Below are positions 21,938-33,100 of a DNA stretch of 64,000 bases, one piece after another. The translations under genes were made by a program, and so were the position numbers. How positions within the stretch are numbered: position 1 is the first letter of the stretch; the number at the start of each line of letters is the position of its first letter. The notes under the pieces were generated by a model. It did no database searches. It was not told the DNA's origin and worked only from the letters and a program-made list of their open reading frames with translations. The stretch is taken from contig NC_087062.1 in assembly GCF_963678635.1 (NCBI RefSeq), positions 20,139,789 to 20,203,788 on the forward strand, read 5' to 3'. The stretch comes from Symsagittifera roscoffensis (Eukaryota; Xenacoelomorpha; Acoela; Convolutidae).

Positions 21938-24071
21938 ATGGGACTTCACAGAAGACATGCAGTCGAAGGCAGACTTCACCATGCCAACCAATTGACTGAC
22001 ATGAAACTATGGCGAGCAGTATTTGCCGAGTTCTTCGGAACTTTCATCATGGTGTACGTCGGTTTGTCGAATATCGTCGGCAGTGAGTACGACGAGGGAG
22101 TGGGGGCTGGCATCGACAATTTGGTCACACCAGGTCTGACATTCGCGGCCATCATCATGACGCTGATTCACATCATCGGACCCACTTCGGGGTGCCACAT
22201 CAACCCAGCCGTGACTATTTCTCTCGTAGTGGCCAGGAGATGCCACATTCTGAAGGGCCTGCTGTATATTCCAGTGCAGCTGCTCGGTAAGTCAAAAAGC
22301 CCACAATTATTTACTATCATTTTCCTGTCTCGTCTATACTTTAAGACGGTTTATCCACAAGGGAAATGATTAATATACGAGCTGTTCAGCTCATCACGGA
22401 GAACCGCTGTTTAAGATCTACTTACAATTTTTTGGTTATTTTTCGAATCATGTTGGGTTCGGATAATGTTGGGCCTCGAACATCCGACCTTTCGATTGAG
22501 AGTAGGAGACGTAACCACGTAACCATTTCACCGCCGCTCCTTTTTTGTCCCTGTACTGCGAAGCTTTGCTATAGTTAGTGGTCCCATCGAATTAACTTCG
22601 ACCATTTTAAGCCTTTTTAATTAGTTTGCACTCAGACATGCAATTTTTTGATGCAATGAACGTGATATAGTTTGAATATATCTATTCTCCCAAACGCAAA
22701 TTGAGATAATCATATTTATCAAATTTCATTTTCAGCTTCAACAGTAGCATGTTGTTTTAATGTTTTTTTTTCTTTCCAGGCGCTGTTGCTGGTGCAGGTC
22801 TGCTGTACTGGATTGCACCCGAGGAGTGGATCGAGGCCACTCACTTGGGCATGAACAGACTGCGCCCCGAAGTGAGCATGTTCAAGGGTGTAGTGGTGGA
22901 GATCATCGGCACCATGATTTTGGTGCTGCTGGTCTTAGTCATTTCTGACCCCGACCCCAAAAAGGATTTCGAGGTAAGATAACAAAAACTGTATCTCAAG
23001 AATACTCTGAAGCAAATAGTTAATTAATATTTTAGTTAAGTGAGAACTCCCCAGCATTTACAGGCAATCGGATATTTGATTGTAGAAATAAACCTTTTTT
23101 TTTTACAATAGCTATGTATGGTAATTTTCAAGTAGATTAAATAATTTTATTGGCTAATTCGTGAATTCATTTGCCGCAAACCCTTTCGCTTAGCGCTTGA
23201 CAATCTAAGATCTTTGGGTCAACGTTCCGATAGCTCGACAAAAAAAATAGCCAACAGGCAGTTAGAAAAGTCAATGAACGTTAAATACTGACTTGTTTTT
23301 TTTGAAAACTTTTAAATTTCAAAGAAAAAATATACGTTTTTAAAACTCATCAAAACATATGCCCTTAAAGCTCGTCAATTATAACGATCATTTCAAGATT
23401 GACACTCTTTTGGTAAAATAAATTCAATTTGAAAAAACTAATTTTTCCTTCTGGGAAATCTAAAATCCACTTTTGAAACTAAAAGTTGATCACGTTAGTG
23501 ACCTTTACAATTTGGCGCTTCGATAGCAGAGTTTGCTTTCTATTCAACAAAGGAAAGGTTCGAAGCTTAAAAAATCAAAAGTCAAACTGCAAAAAAAAAT
23601 CAAATTGGAGACTGAACAAATTTTAACTTTCAAATGGCATATAAATTTTCATATATTGATTTATATTTTTTTATTTAACGAGCTTAAATTTTAACGATCT
23701 ATATAAAAGTCTAGACTACGTTCATGAACACTCAATTTCACCCTTTTCAGGGGTTCCCCGCCACTTCTGCCGGCTTCATGGTTCTGGCATGCGTGTTCTT
23801 CATGGCTCCTTACACAGGTTGCAGTTTGAACCCTGCCCGATCCTTCGGACCGGCGTTGGTCATGGGCTCGTTCGCAGACTACCACTGGATCTACTGGGTC
23901 GGACCCATTCTCGGTGGACTCCTGGCAGTCGCAGTCTATTTTGCCGCGCTTGTCCAGGGTATCCACAAGTTCGATGATCCGGAGCCAGTCCCATCTGACG
24001 AGAACAAAGAGGAAGAAGCGAAAGAGGCAATCACTCTTCCCGAGAAGAAAAATGACATAGAAGAGTGTTGA
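21938..24071 (+). CDS. aquaporin, three coding exons
   Basis: Exons 21938-22286, 22780-22973 and 23751-24071 join in phase (864 nt, 287 residues), with GT-AG introns of 493 and 777 bases. The ATG sits in a favourable AAAATGG context. Aquaporins are six-helix plasma-membrane channels for water and, in some, small solutes. The order is an N-terminal [12 protein letters not shown] helix, first loop HINPAVT (Asn 89), then VEIIGT, then second loop [13 protein letters not shown] (Asn 208), then HWIYWVGP. By alignment with AQP1 the filter positions are Phe 69, Val 195, Cys 205 and Arg 211; AQP1 has His where this has Val. The second loop lacks the Asp after NPAR that marks glyceroporins. The tail is charged and Lys/Glu-rich. 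An orthologue name is not safe from sequence alone. Confidence 0.93.
22374..22542 (-). repeat. tRNA-derived SINE, copy 1 (aquaporin intron 1)
   Basis: On the - strand it reads a GGAGCGGCGGTGAAATGG head, a box-B-like GGATGTTCGAGGCC, and a tail ending in TGATGAGCTGAACAGCTCGT. The same parts in the same order occur on the + strand at 44813-45010, which defines a dispersed family. Confidence 0.65.
23248..23734 (+). mobile_element. dispersed inverted-repeat element, copy A (aquaporin intron 2)
   Basis: Starts ATAGCCAACAGGCAGTT...CAATGAACG and ends with CTACGTTCATGAACACTC. This is a diverged copy of the family whose clean ends are GAGTAATGAACG and CGTTCATTACTC. Its right end lies about 16 bases before exon 3 of the aquaporin. 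Confidence 0.6.
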
Positions 24072-26042
24072 TTCCTCATATAAAAGAATTGGCACTTTTC
24101 CACTTCCCCTCCCCTAAATTGTTAAAATCGTTTTTCAAAATCAAAATTCATTTGCGGGCGGGGGTGAAAAAGAGCCACAGAATCATTCCTAGTGCAAAAT
24201 AGGCGGTCCACAAGCAAGTCCATGTGCTGCTTATAACAATATAATAACCTTCTCTTCTCCACATTTGATATTAACAACGACCATTAGCGACACTTCATCT
24301 TCGTAATCAACCGACACTTTATCTTCGTAATCACTACTGAAAAACGCATTTTCAGGACAATCTAATTTAATTTATTTCGTCACATCGATTGCACCTTGCT
24401 ATACTACCCGTCAATCAAGACTGCGCAACTAATCAAAGGCACTCTTTTCGCACTAGTAACATTTCATATTGACGTCACCGTCCTGTAAATTAGACGAGTT
24501 TTGCTCGTAAAATATTGAGCGTTACTTGATAGGCGGGTTGCTAGAACTGTCGCAAAATTTAGCACATAGCCATTACATGCATTCCTGTTATAAACATTGG
24601 CGAAGTTAAATACCCAGTCTAGTATTGAGCCCATTTGCTTACGTACTTTACTTAGCAAGGGAATAAAGCTGACCAGGTAATTCCCTCGCGAACGTTGTAT
24701 TTCATTGTTGATCAACCGTAATAAACCTTGGATCTTTTACTTCGCCTAAAAATGGTATGACTTGACGTCTCAAACTATGTCAATAGATGAAATAACGTAT
24801 AAAATAACGTGTAGTAACATATGGCAAAAATGTATTGAGAGACGAGAACCCTCGAGAAAAACAAATAGAGTAAGATTATCAAAACGGAGGCATTTTTTCA
24901 AGAAAAAGATTATCTATTTAGAATTATCCCAGTATTGAACGATTTTTATATCATTGAGCTTAGAAAGCCTGTATATAATATTGCAGAGTGGATTTACGAG
25001 TTTAAAGACATGATATTTTTTGGAAGAACAAAAGCAATCATCCCACCCACCAGCCCTCCTCCCCCGGAGAAAATCAAAGATCTACCCCAGCCTATTGAGA
25101 CCATAAACAATATCACGCCATATGTTTGAAATAAATGTGGTCGCTCGCTTATAGATGTTTAGTGCCATATGTTCAGGGTTTTGATAATGCTGTTAATTTC
25201 ACCACTCAAGAATACCGTTTCAATAAGAACTAGCCAAGAAAACAGTAACCGAACTTTAACTTCTTAAAACCAAAAAATGGCCAATCAACATCGATTTTAA
25301 TTAACAGCGTTCATTTCAAAACTCTGTATTTGTTCCTTGTACTTTGATAATAAACTTAATGTCAATACTTAAAAACCGCAATTCAAGAACATCGCATTTT
25401 GTATAAAAAAATCATATATGTTTGCAGTTAAATTGTTTCTGATAAAACCCTGTGAGTTTGACTAGACATTTTCTCAATGCGTTCTCAAATCGCAATTATT
25501 GGCAACTTTCTTGAAGAGGGGTTATCTTCTGCGCCCCAGGCTGAGTTACTTTTGATGTATCCCCCTTGTGTATAATGTTATGTGTGCTCTTCTACCCATT
25601 ACATTACTACTGTGTTTTGTTTATTGTTGAACATCTGTGCTATACCTGTCAATTACAACTATCTCAATGTAAAAAGTACTAAACAATGAAATCATGAATT
25701 AGTTTGTAGTCAGCAAAAACTAGTAATTCACATTTCGATTTACAAAATTTTTACATTGTAATTTTTCAGTTATTTAAGGGTAGAATGCTATTGAACTAAA
25801 TTTGAATTGAGTTCTTTCAACAACTTGACACGAATATATGATGTTTTTTCACTTCCTTCCCGCGAAGAACTCTTTTTCAGGCTGAAACAACAAACACTTT
25901 CAACTAGTAATTCGGAAAAATCATCAATCCTAATGGTTCCGATCCCATTTCCGAACTGATTTACACCAATCTAATTCAGAAAAGATTTTGTTCAATTTTT
26001 TAATTTTTTCAAGCAAAAACATTCTAAAAACAAAATAGTCAA

Positions 26043-26044
<2 letters not shown>
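24072..26044. other. intergenic, downstream of the aquaporin
   Basis: No gene recognised. An AATAAA near 25130 could end the aquaporin transcript but is 1 kb past the stop codon. A short frame at 24935-25129 with a Pro run has no support. Confidence 0.4.

Positions 26045-26076
<32 letters not shown>
26045..26076. repeat. (AG)16 microsatellite
   Basis: Sixteen uninterrupted AG units. Confidence 0.95.
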
Positions 26077-26079
<3 letters not shown>

Positions 26080-27289
26080 GAAATCTTCCCTAGCAAATCT
26101 ACTCAAAATTGTTGGAGAAAAGGTTTCCGAACAAACGTGGTATTTTATTTCAATTACGGCCATATATAGCTGTATATAAAGCACAACTTGAATTTTTTCC
26201 CCAAGATTTGACGCAAATTTTGTTATTAACCATTAAAACATTTCAACGCTGCTAGAAAAAATAAAGCAGGCCTTCAAGAAGTTCAGAATATTTTCCTTAT
26301 GTGAGCCAAACTTTCAATGTTTCGATTCTCTTGCAAATCCCAGGGCCCAATTTTTTAAACACTTTATCAATTTTTGACAAAGAGCAAAGCCTACCCAATT
26401 TTTAAAAATGTCAACTCCAAAATGTAGCAAAGAGACAGTTGAAAATGTCAATGAATTCAATCAGACCGAATAAAAACAACTTTCTTTCATTTTTTTTTTA
26501 ATTTTCGTATAACAATCATAGTATAACTCTTTGGAATTCAATACTTTCAATTTGACAAAACAGTATCAATAAACGCAATTCAAGAAGCCTTTCACTTTGA
26601 CAAAACAGTATCAAAAGATAATTTTTCTTCCGCTGAAAAAACTTCAAACTAAAATCCACTCATGAGACATTCAATTATGTTTTTTTTTGCGCTCAATTTC
26701 CATTTTCGCAGCCGGAGAGGCTAATTCTCCTTCAGCTTAGCAAATTAACAAATAAAACTACTCGCGATACAAAACAAACGTAGCATGAAACACTAGTAGT
26801 CATAAGATGAAATGAAACCCGTCGAAAAAAAAGGAAAAATAACAGGCCGAAAAAATTAGATCTACCATAATTTTCAAAATTGTTGCAATTTGTCAAAAAA
26901 ATTCTATTTGAGAAAAACGTGTTAACTAGGACAATCGAATGTTAAAACATAGCCAACAGAGAGTTGGAAAAGATTCAATGAACGCAGGTCCACTTTCGAT
27001 ACTACAAGTCGACGTTTCTCGTGCCCTTTACACTTTCGCTGTTCGATAGTGGAGTTTACCTACCTTTTAACACAGTAATCGAACTTATACACAGAGCAAA
27101 GCGGAGCTTCGCACCAATTGCGATACAACACTAGCAAAAAATTCAAATCGAAAAAAAACTTTAAAAAACTAGGTGAACTAAAATTATCGTATGTATCGAC
27201 AAAAAACAACTAGGGACCCAGCTACGGCTGGAGGTACGTGTTTGATATTGAATGCATTTGCTATGCTGATGCGTCACAAAAAATGTGAT
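26077..27289. other. intergenic repeat fragments
   Basis: A truncated copy of the inverted-repeat element starts at 26949 (CATAGCCAACAGAGAGTTGG...CAATGAACGCA), with internal sequence missing, followed by a GCGGAGCTTCGC motif near 27101. Nothing else is supported. Confidence 0.4.
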
Positions 27290-28440
27290 TTAAAAAATTG
27301 GACTTTGATCAAAACCTCAGTAATTTCTCTATTAGAATAACCAAGAAGAGTAAAAAACTTTCAGATAATCAATTTACCAAGGAGATTACATTTCTCTTAC
27401 AAAAAATTAAGGAGTGGCCGCTTCTGCAGGAACAATTATCGCAACCGGTTCCTTCAATTGAACTTCTCATCTCAGATTTGATTGTGTAATTATAAGAAAA
27501 CTCGAAAAAAGCTTCTAAAAACGGTCAAAAGTTAGAAAAAAACGGTCCGACGACTTACCTAAATTTCCAACATGAGAATTGGAAAGTTTATTTTCCCGTT
27601 GTGTCAAAAAGTTCCCCAAAAACAGTCAAAGTTTCAAAACTTCAACTTATTTGAGGGCCATTACTCTTTTCTTAAACAAACTTGGCATAGCCAATTATAA
27701 AGGTAGGCTTTCAACAATCTGTTATTTCGATTAAACCTATAATATCAGATTTGACAGGATTGTTAGCGAGAAAAGTCCAAAAAACGGTCAGCAAATCAAA
27801 AAATTGACATTTCCGAAAAACAAGGTTTTTTTTGTGAAAAAATAGGTCGCAGCTGCTTATGCAGAAGGGGTTCAAACAACCTGTAATTCGATTAAACTCA
27901 AAATTTCAGATTTGGAAGGGTAGTTAAAACATCAAAAATTTTCCGAGAAAAATTATAAAAACGGTCAAAAATTTGACTTTTCCGAAGGCCATAACTTTTG
28001 ATGTCAGAAAAACGTGGGTGTAGTCGCATAAGCAATTGAGCTTCCCACAACCCGTTCCTTGATTTGAACTCAAAATCTCAGATATTGCAGGGTTTTTCCG
28101 AGGGCGATAACTTTTTGTGTGAAAAACTTTATCAGTGGCCCCTAATGCAGGAGCGCTTCTCACTACCCCTTATCTCCACTGAACCCAAAAAATCAGATTT
28201 GAGCGGTTAGCTTTCGAGAACAGTCAAAAAGATTCACAAAATGGTCAAAAATAAAAATTTGACTAATCTGAAGGCTATAACTTTATCTGTAACAAAAATT
28301 GGGGCGTAGCAACTTATATAGGAAGCTTTTCAAAACAGTTCTACTCATTGAAACCCTAAAATCAGATTTGAGAAAGGTAGTAATCGAGAAAAAACAATAT
28401 CATGTGTCAAATATTCCCCCAAAGACTTTTTGGAAGGTTG
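27290..28440. repeat. diverged tandem repeat, roughly 120-280-base units
   Basis: The words CAGATTTG or CAGATATTG recur near 27473, 27748, 27906, 28078, 28194 and 28363. They alternate with ACGGTCAAAA, CCGA(A/G)GGCCATAACTTT and GC(T/A)TATGCAG in constant order, so this is one unit repeated with internal deletions. Related arrays lie at 46440-46960, 47520-48235 and 52940-53470, the last interrupted by a LINE. No coding. Confidence 0.65.
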
Positions 28441-29470
28441 TAGACGGAGGGGTCAAGTAAAAAGAGACTCTAGGGGAGTATGCAAGTACACAGAGAAGTG
28501 GGCGCTTTTTTAACTGATACCCTTTTTTTTTAAATCAGTAAAAGTTTCTGAGAAAAACTAAAACTTATAAAGAAAAAAATCATTAACTTCAACAACCGAT
28601 CGATATATAAAACCAACTTGGAAAGTGCGCAGGGGAGTCTTTAAATGGTGTCTCCCTTAAAATGACTCAAAATAATGGGCATTTAGCCGATAAAAAACAT
28701 GCCGAAATAATTTGGGTAGCGGAATTTTTTTAGCGAGACAAAAACAAAACAAAGAAGTTACGCAATCAAGGTAAAAAAGAGATTACAAGTGTAATAGTAC
28801 ATCAAACACTAAAAGCAACATTAAAGAAATATGCGCGCAGCAAAAAAAAATGATTCCAAGATGTGACAACTAAGCCAACAACAGATAGGCAGAAAAATAT
28901 TTAGCCGACAATTTTATTAAAAACAAAATATTTTCCGTATAAAAAAACAGGTCTTGGTCAGTTCGAACCCAGGCAGGACCTTTGCCCTCTCAGGCACATT
29001 GGTTACCTGTGTAAGATACAAGTTATTCTGTTTAACAAGTTTTTAACCCGAAAAAAATCTATATTCCGGTTTGATAACGCTTGCTAATCGCAAGCGTATT
29101 TAAAAAAATCAGAAGTCAAACCGCGAAAAAATAAATTTGAGCCAGGCCGAATTGTGACTTTTTCAAAATAAAACGAAAAAAAATCATCACGACCTTTATA
29201 ACAGTCTGAACTACGTTCATCGACTCTTGATAAGCATGGCAACAAAGATTAACGAAGCGGTCATAAAGCGGACAAAACTTGAGCAGCCATCATAGAGCTA
29301 GAAAAGAAAGTATTCTTAAATGAAAAAATTTGAGCCCGAAAAGAATGTGTTCATCAAAAAAAACTTAGAACTCGAAACAATATCAGCAAACTCGATCAGC
29401 AAACACTAGCCTCAAATCAAGCAGAGAACAGATGCTATGTATTTTCCAACGCTACATATATTCATTATCA
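28441..29470. other. intergenic, no gene seen
   Basis: AT-rich. A tRNA-like box B (GGGTTCGAACTG on the - strand) lies near 28962, perhaps an old SINE. Otherwise nothing. Confidence 0.35.
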
Positions 29471-29586
29471 CAAGTGCCAACAAGTGAGGACTTTTATTAG
29501 CGAGTTAGCATGCCTCACTTTTTCCTAACTCGCTAATAAAAGTACTCATTAACTCGCTAAAAAAAGTAATCATTTGTTGGCACTTG
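29471..29586. repeat. nested hairpin
   Basis: ACTTTTATTAGCGAGTTAG at 29490-29508 is perfectly complementary to 29525-29543. Outside it, CAAGTGCCAACAA (29471-29483) is complementary to 29574-29586. Similar GCGAGTTAG-ACTTTTATT segments recur near 43350 and 52630. Confidence 0.8.
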
Positions 29587-30155
29587 CGATAATCACTATC
29601 TGTACGCTCGCAAGGGTAAAAACAGGAAAGTAAAAAACCGACAGTTGATTGACAAAAGATTGAGAAAACTGGATCGAAAGATAAAGTTTTTTTCCCCGCT
29701 GGAAGTCGATCAATCCCCGCTCGATCAATCAGAAAAATCATGAGTCAAACCGCGGAAAAGCAAATTTGAGCATCAAGCTTTAAAACTTTTCCTTGAGAAA
29801 AAAAATCATCACGACCTATCTAAGAGCCTCCACTACGTTGTACTAAAAAAAACTCTTTTATTACACTTGCCAAAACAAACAAGCTAATCTATATCTGCTT
29901 CCCGTTTTTTTACAAACGTCAAACTAACTCACATAGGCTAAAACCTACTGCAGTATTTTTATACAATTGATTAAGCTGGGAATTAAACAGTCAAGCGTAG
30001 TTCATTTGTACAAGAGTATTTGGACATTTAAACAGCGTTCAGTCGTATATTAATTGTTACAGTTGCTCAACAGTCAAAGGGTGTTTCCAAAACCGGTGCT
30101 TGCCTTTTGTGATTAGTGCTAGTAAAAAGAATACAAACTGAGTTCAAAATTAACG

Positions 30156-33100
30156 TCAATTTATTTCGATTATTTCATTCAATTGTTTTGTTGAATGTAT
30201 CGATAGTACCTGCATGGGTATCATCGTCGGCTCTGCTGGCGGCGCATTGGGTATGAATTGAGCCCTGAATTCTTCGTCTGTCATGCTCATGGGTGCTTTT
30301 GTATTCAAATTAACCGAAGACATCATAGGCTGGAAGGCTGAAGAGGTTGTCCCGTAAATCCCATTTGGTACACCACCTGTGTTTATAGATCTGCCTGCGC
30401 TAGACATTGCTGCATGCCAATCACCTGCGTTGTGTCTGTAATATTTAATTAGAATAACAGAATTACCCATTGATGATTTATTTGGCGTAATACAGCAACA
30501 ATAGCCTAATGAAGTAACAGAATACGTTTCAGAATCAACGTAGTCAAGAGTCAGCCCGCGAAAAAAAAACGATCGAAAAACCTCTAGAACTAAAACATAG
30601 CCAACTAACAGTTGGAAAAAAGTAATGAACGCAAGGAAACTGAAAAAAAAAAACTTAATTGTTTTTTCAAGATCCTTCAACTTTTGAATCCCGAAGAAAA
30701 AATTAGATGGCCTTGAAGCTCTTTAAATTTCCAGAGCAATTTATGATGGATACTTTTTTGTTAAAATTAACCCAGTTTGAGAAAACTAAATCAATAAGTA
30801 AATCTTTTATTTCGCTGGGAAATCTGATAATTAATTTCCATTTTCTAAATTTAAATTCGATCACGTTTTTCGTGACCTTTACACTTTTGCTGTTCGATAG
30901 TGGAGTTTGCCTTCCTATTAACAATGGAAATGCACCAAACTTGAAAAAAACCACAATTCAAACCGCGAAAAATCAAAATTGAGCGTGAACAAATTTAAGA
31001 CTTTTTCCTGGAACAAAAAAACAGCAAGACCTATATAACTACGCAGTACTACGTTCATTACTCTTAAAAAAAGTCTATCTATAACGCAGAGGCGAAGTGG
31101 AGCTTCGCAACACTTGCCATGCAAAACACACATTACGCTAAAAAAATAGTGAATGAAAAAAAAAGACAAGTCAAAAAAATTCTGAAAAACTATGTTGGAA
31201 AAAACAAACTTCACAAAAGTTTAAAAATTGCAGCTACAAAAACTTCATTTTGTATCGGATGAAGTTCATAAACAGTCTTTAAAAATGGAAATGAATTACC
31301 GAGCGACAAGAAAGGCGCCAAACTTTGCGTCGAAACCTGTTGAGCCGCAAACAAAACTGTTGTCAAAAAAAAAATTCATAAGTATTTACGACCAATCCAA
31401 ACTGAAACACATAATCCCAAACGGATATATTTTTCCCTAGAACGCAAAATAAGTTGACTATGTCGATATAAAATATATTGAAATTGTTTAAATTAATAAA
31501 ACAAAAAATGACAGAAAAAAACTCAAAACCAGACATGGTAAATTTACAAAGTTGCGAAGCTTCAGTAATAGTAAACCGGCTTAAGTTGAAACAAAATCCA
31601 TGCTTTGAAAATTAAATTAATAGAAACCCTACCACATAAAAAAGGCGTTTCAAAAACGGAAAATAAACCGACAGAAACTAGGACGAAAACCACGAACCCG
31701 AAAAAATTGCGATTTGAAGTTTTTGAAAAAAAAATTACAACTGTAATGGGCTTGTATTAATTAGTTCTTTAGTAACTAATTAGTACTTTTATTTGAACTT
31801 CTAAGAAAAAGAGCATGTCAGAAGAGATCCTCTATAAATGGATATTTTGTGCCTAAAGTTATTTACGGGGGAAAAGTCTCGTACCCGATTGCAATACCCT
31901 TGCTTATCGCAAAAGTAAATACTGTCCTCGTTAAACTGAACAAAAAGCCAACAGACCGTTGAAAAGTACCAATGAAATGAAAGAAAACCAAAGAAAATTA
32001 CTGAATTGTTTTATAAAAAAAAGTCACATTTTAAATTTCAAAGAAACAATAAATGTCCTTAAAGCTTTTTGAAATTCAAGAAGAATTTACGATTGAGATG
32101 ACTGGTTCATTAGTACAATTTTAGTCCGCTGGAAAAATAAAAAACATAGGCGCTACGCGCAATACACCGAAGGCATAGAAACTGAAGCAAAAAACAAACA
32201 ACTTGAACAACTAATAATTGAAGAATAACAGTTCTAGAACAAAAAATCGTACTAATACATGTATACACCAAAATTTTGCTATATCGAGAAAGAGCCTGAA
32301 ATAACAGTTCTAGAACTGAAAATCGTACTAACACATGTATAGGTTAAATTTTTGATATATCAACGAAGATCATAAAATAACACTTCTAGAACTCAAAATC
32401 GTACTAACACATGTATACACCAAAATTTTACTATATTGACAAAGGGCCTGAAATAACAGTTCGTGAGCTAAAAATCGTACGAACACATGTATACACCAAA
32501 ATTTTGCTATATTGGCAAAGATCATGAAATAAAAGTTCGAGAGCTAAAAATCGTACTAACACATGTATACGTCAAATTTTTGCTATATTGACAAAGATCA
32601 TGGAATAACAGTTCTAGAGCTAAAAATCGTACTAACACATGTATACACCAAAATTTTGCTATATTGACAAAGATCATGGAATAACAGTTCGAGAACTAAA
32701 AATGGTACTAACACATGTATACAATAAAATTTTGATATATTGACAAAGATCATGAAATAACAGTTCGAGAACTAAAAATCGTAATAACACATGTATACAC
32801 TAAAATTTTGATATATTGACATAGATCATAAAATATCAGTTCGAGAACTAAAAATGGTACTAACACATGTATACGCTAAAATATTGCTATATTGACGAAG
32901 AGCCTGAAATAACAATTCTAGAGCTAAAATCGTACTAACACATGTATACACCAATATTTTGCTATATCGACAAAGAGCCTGAATAAACGTTGTAGAACTA
33001 AAAATCTTACTAACACATATATACACCAAAATTTTGCTATATTGACAAAGAGCCTGAAATATTGACAAAGGACCTGAAATAACAATCGTAGAACTAAATG

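Noticed and set aside
24935-25129. Small Pro-containing frame downstream of the aquaporin
   Set aside because: No splice sites, homology or composition signal; too short to support.
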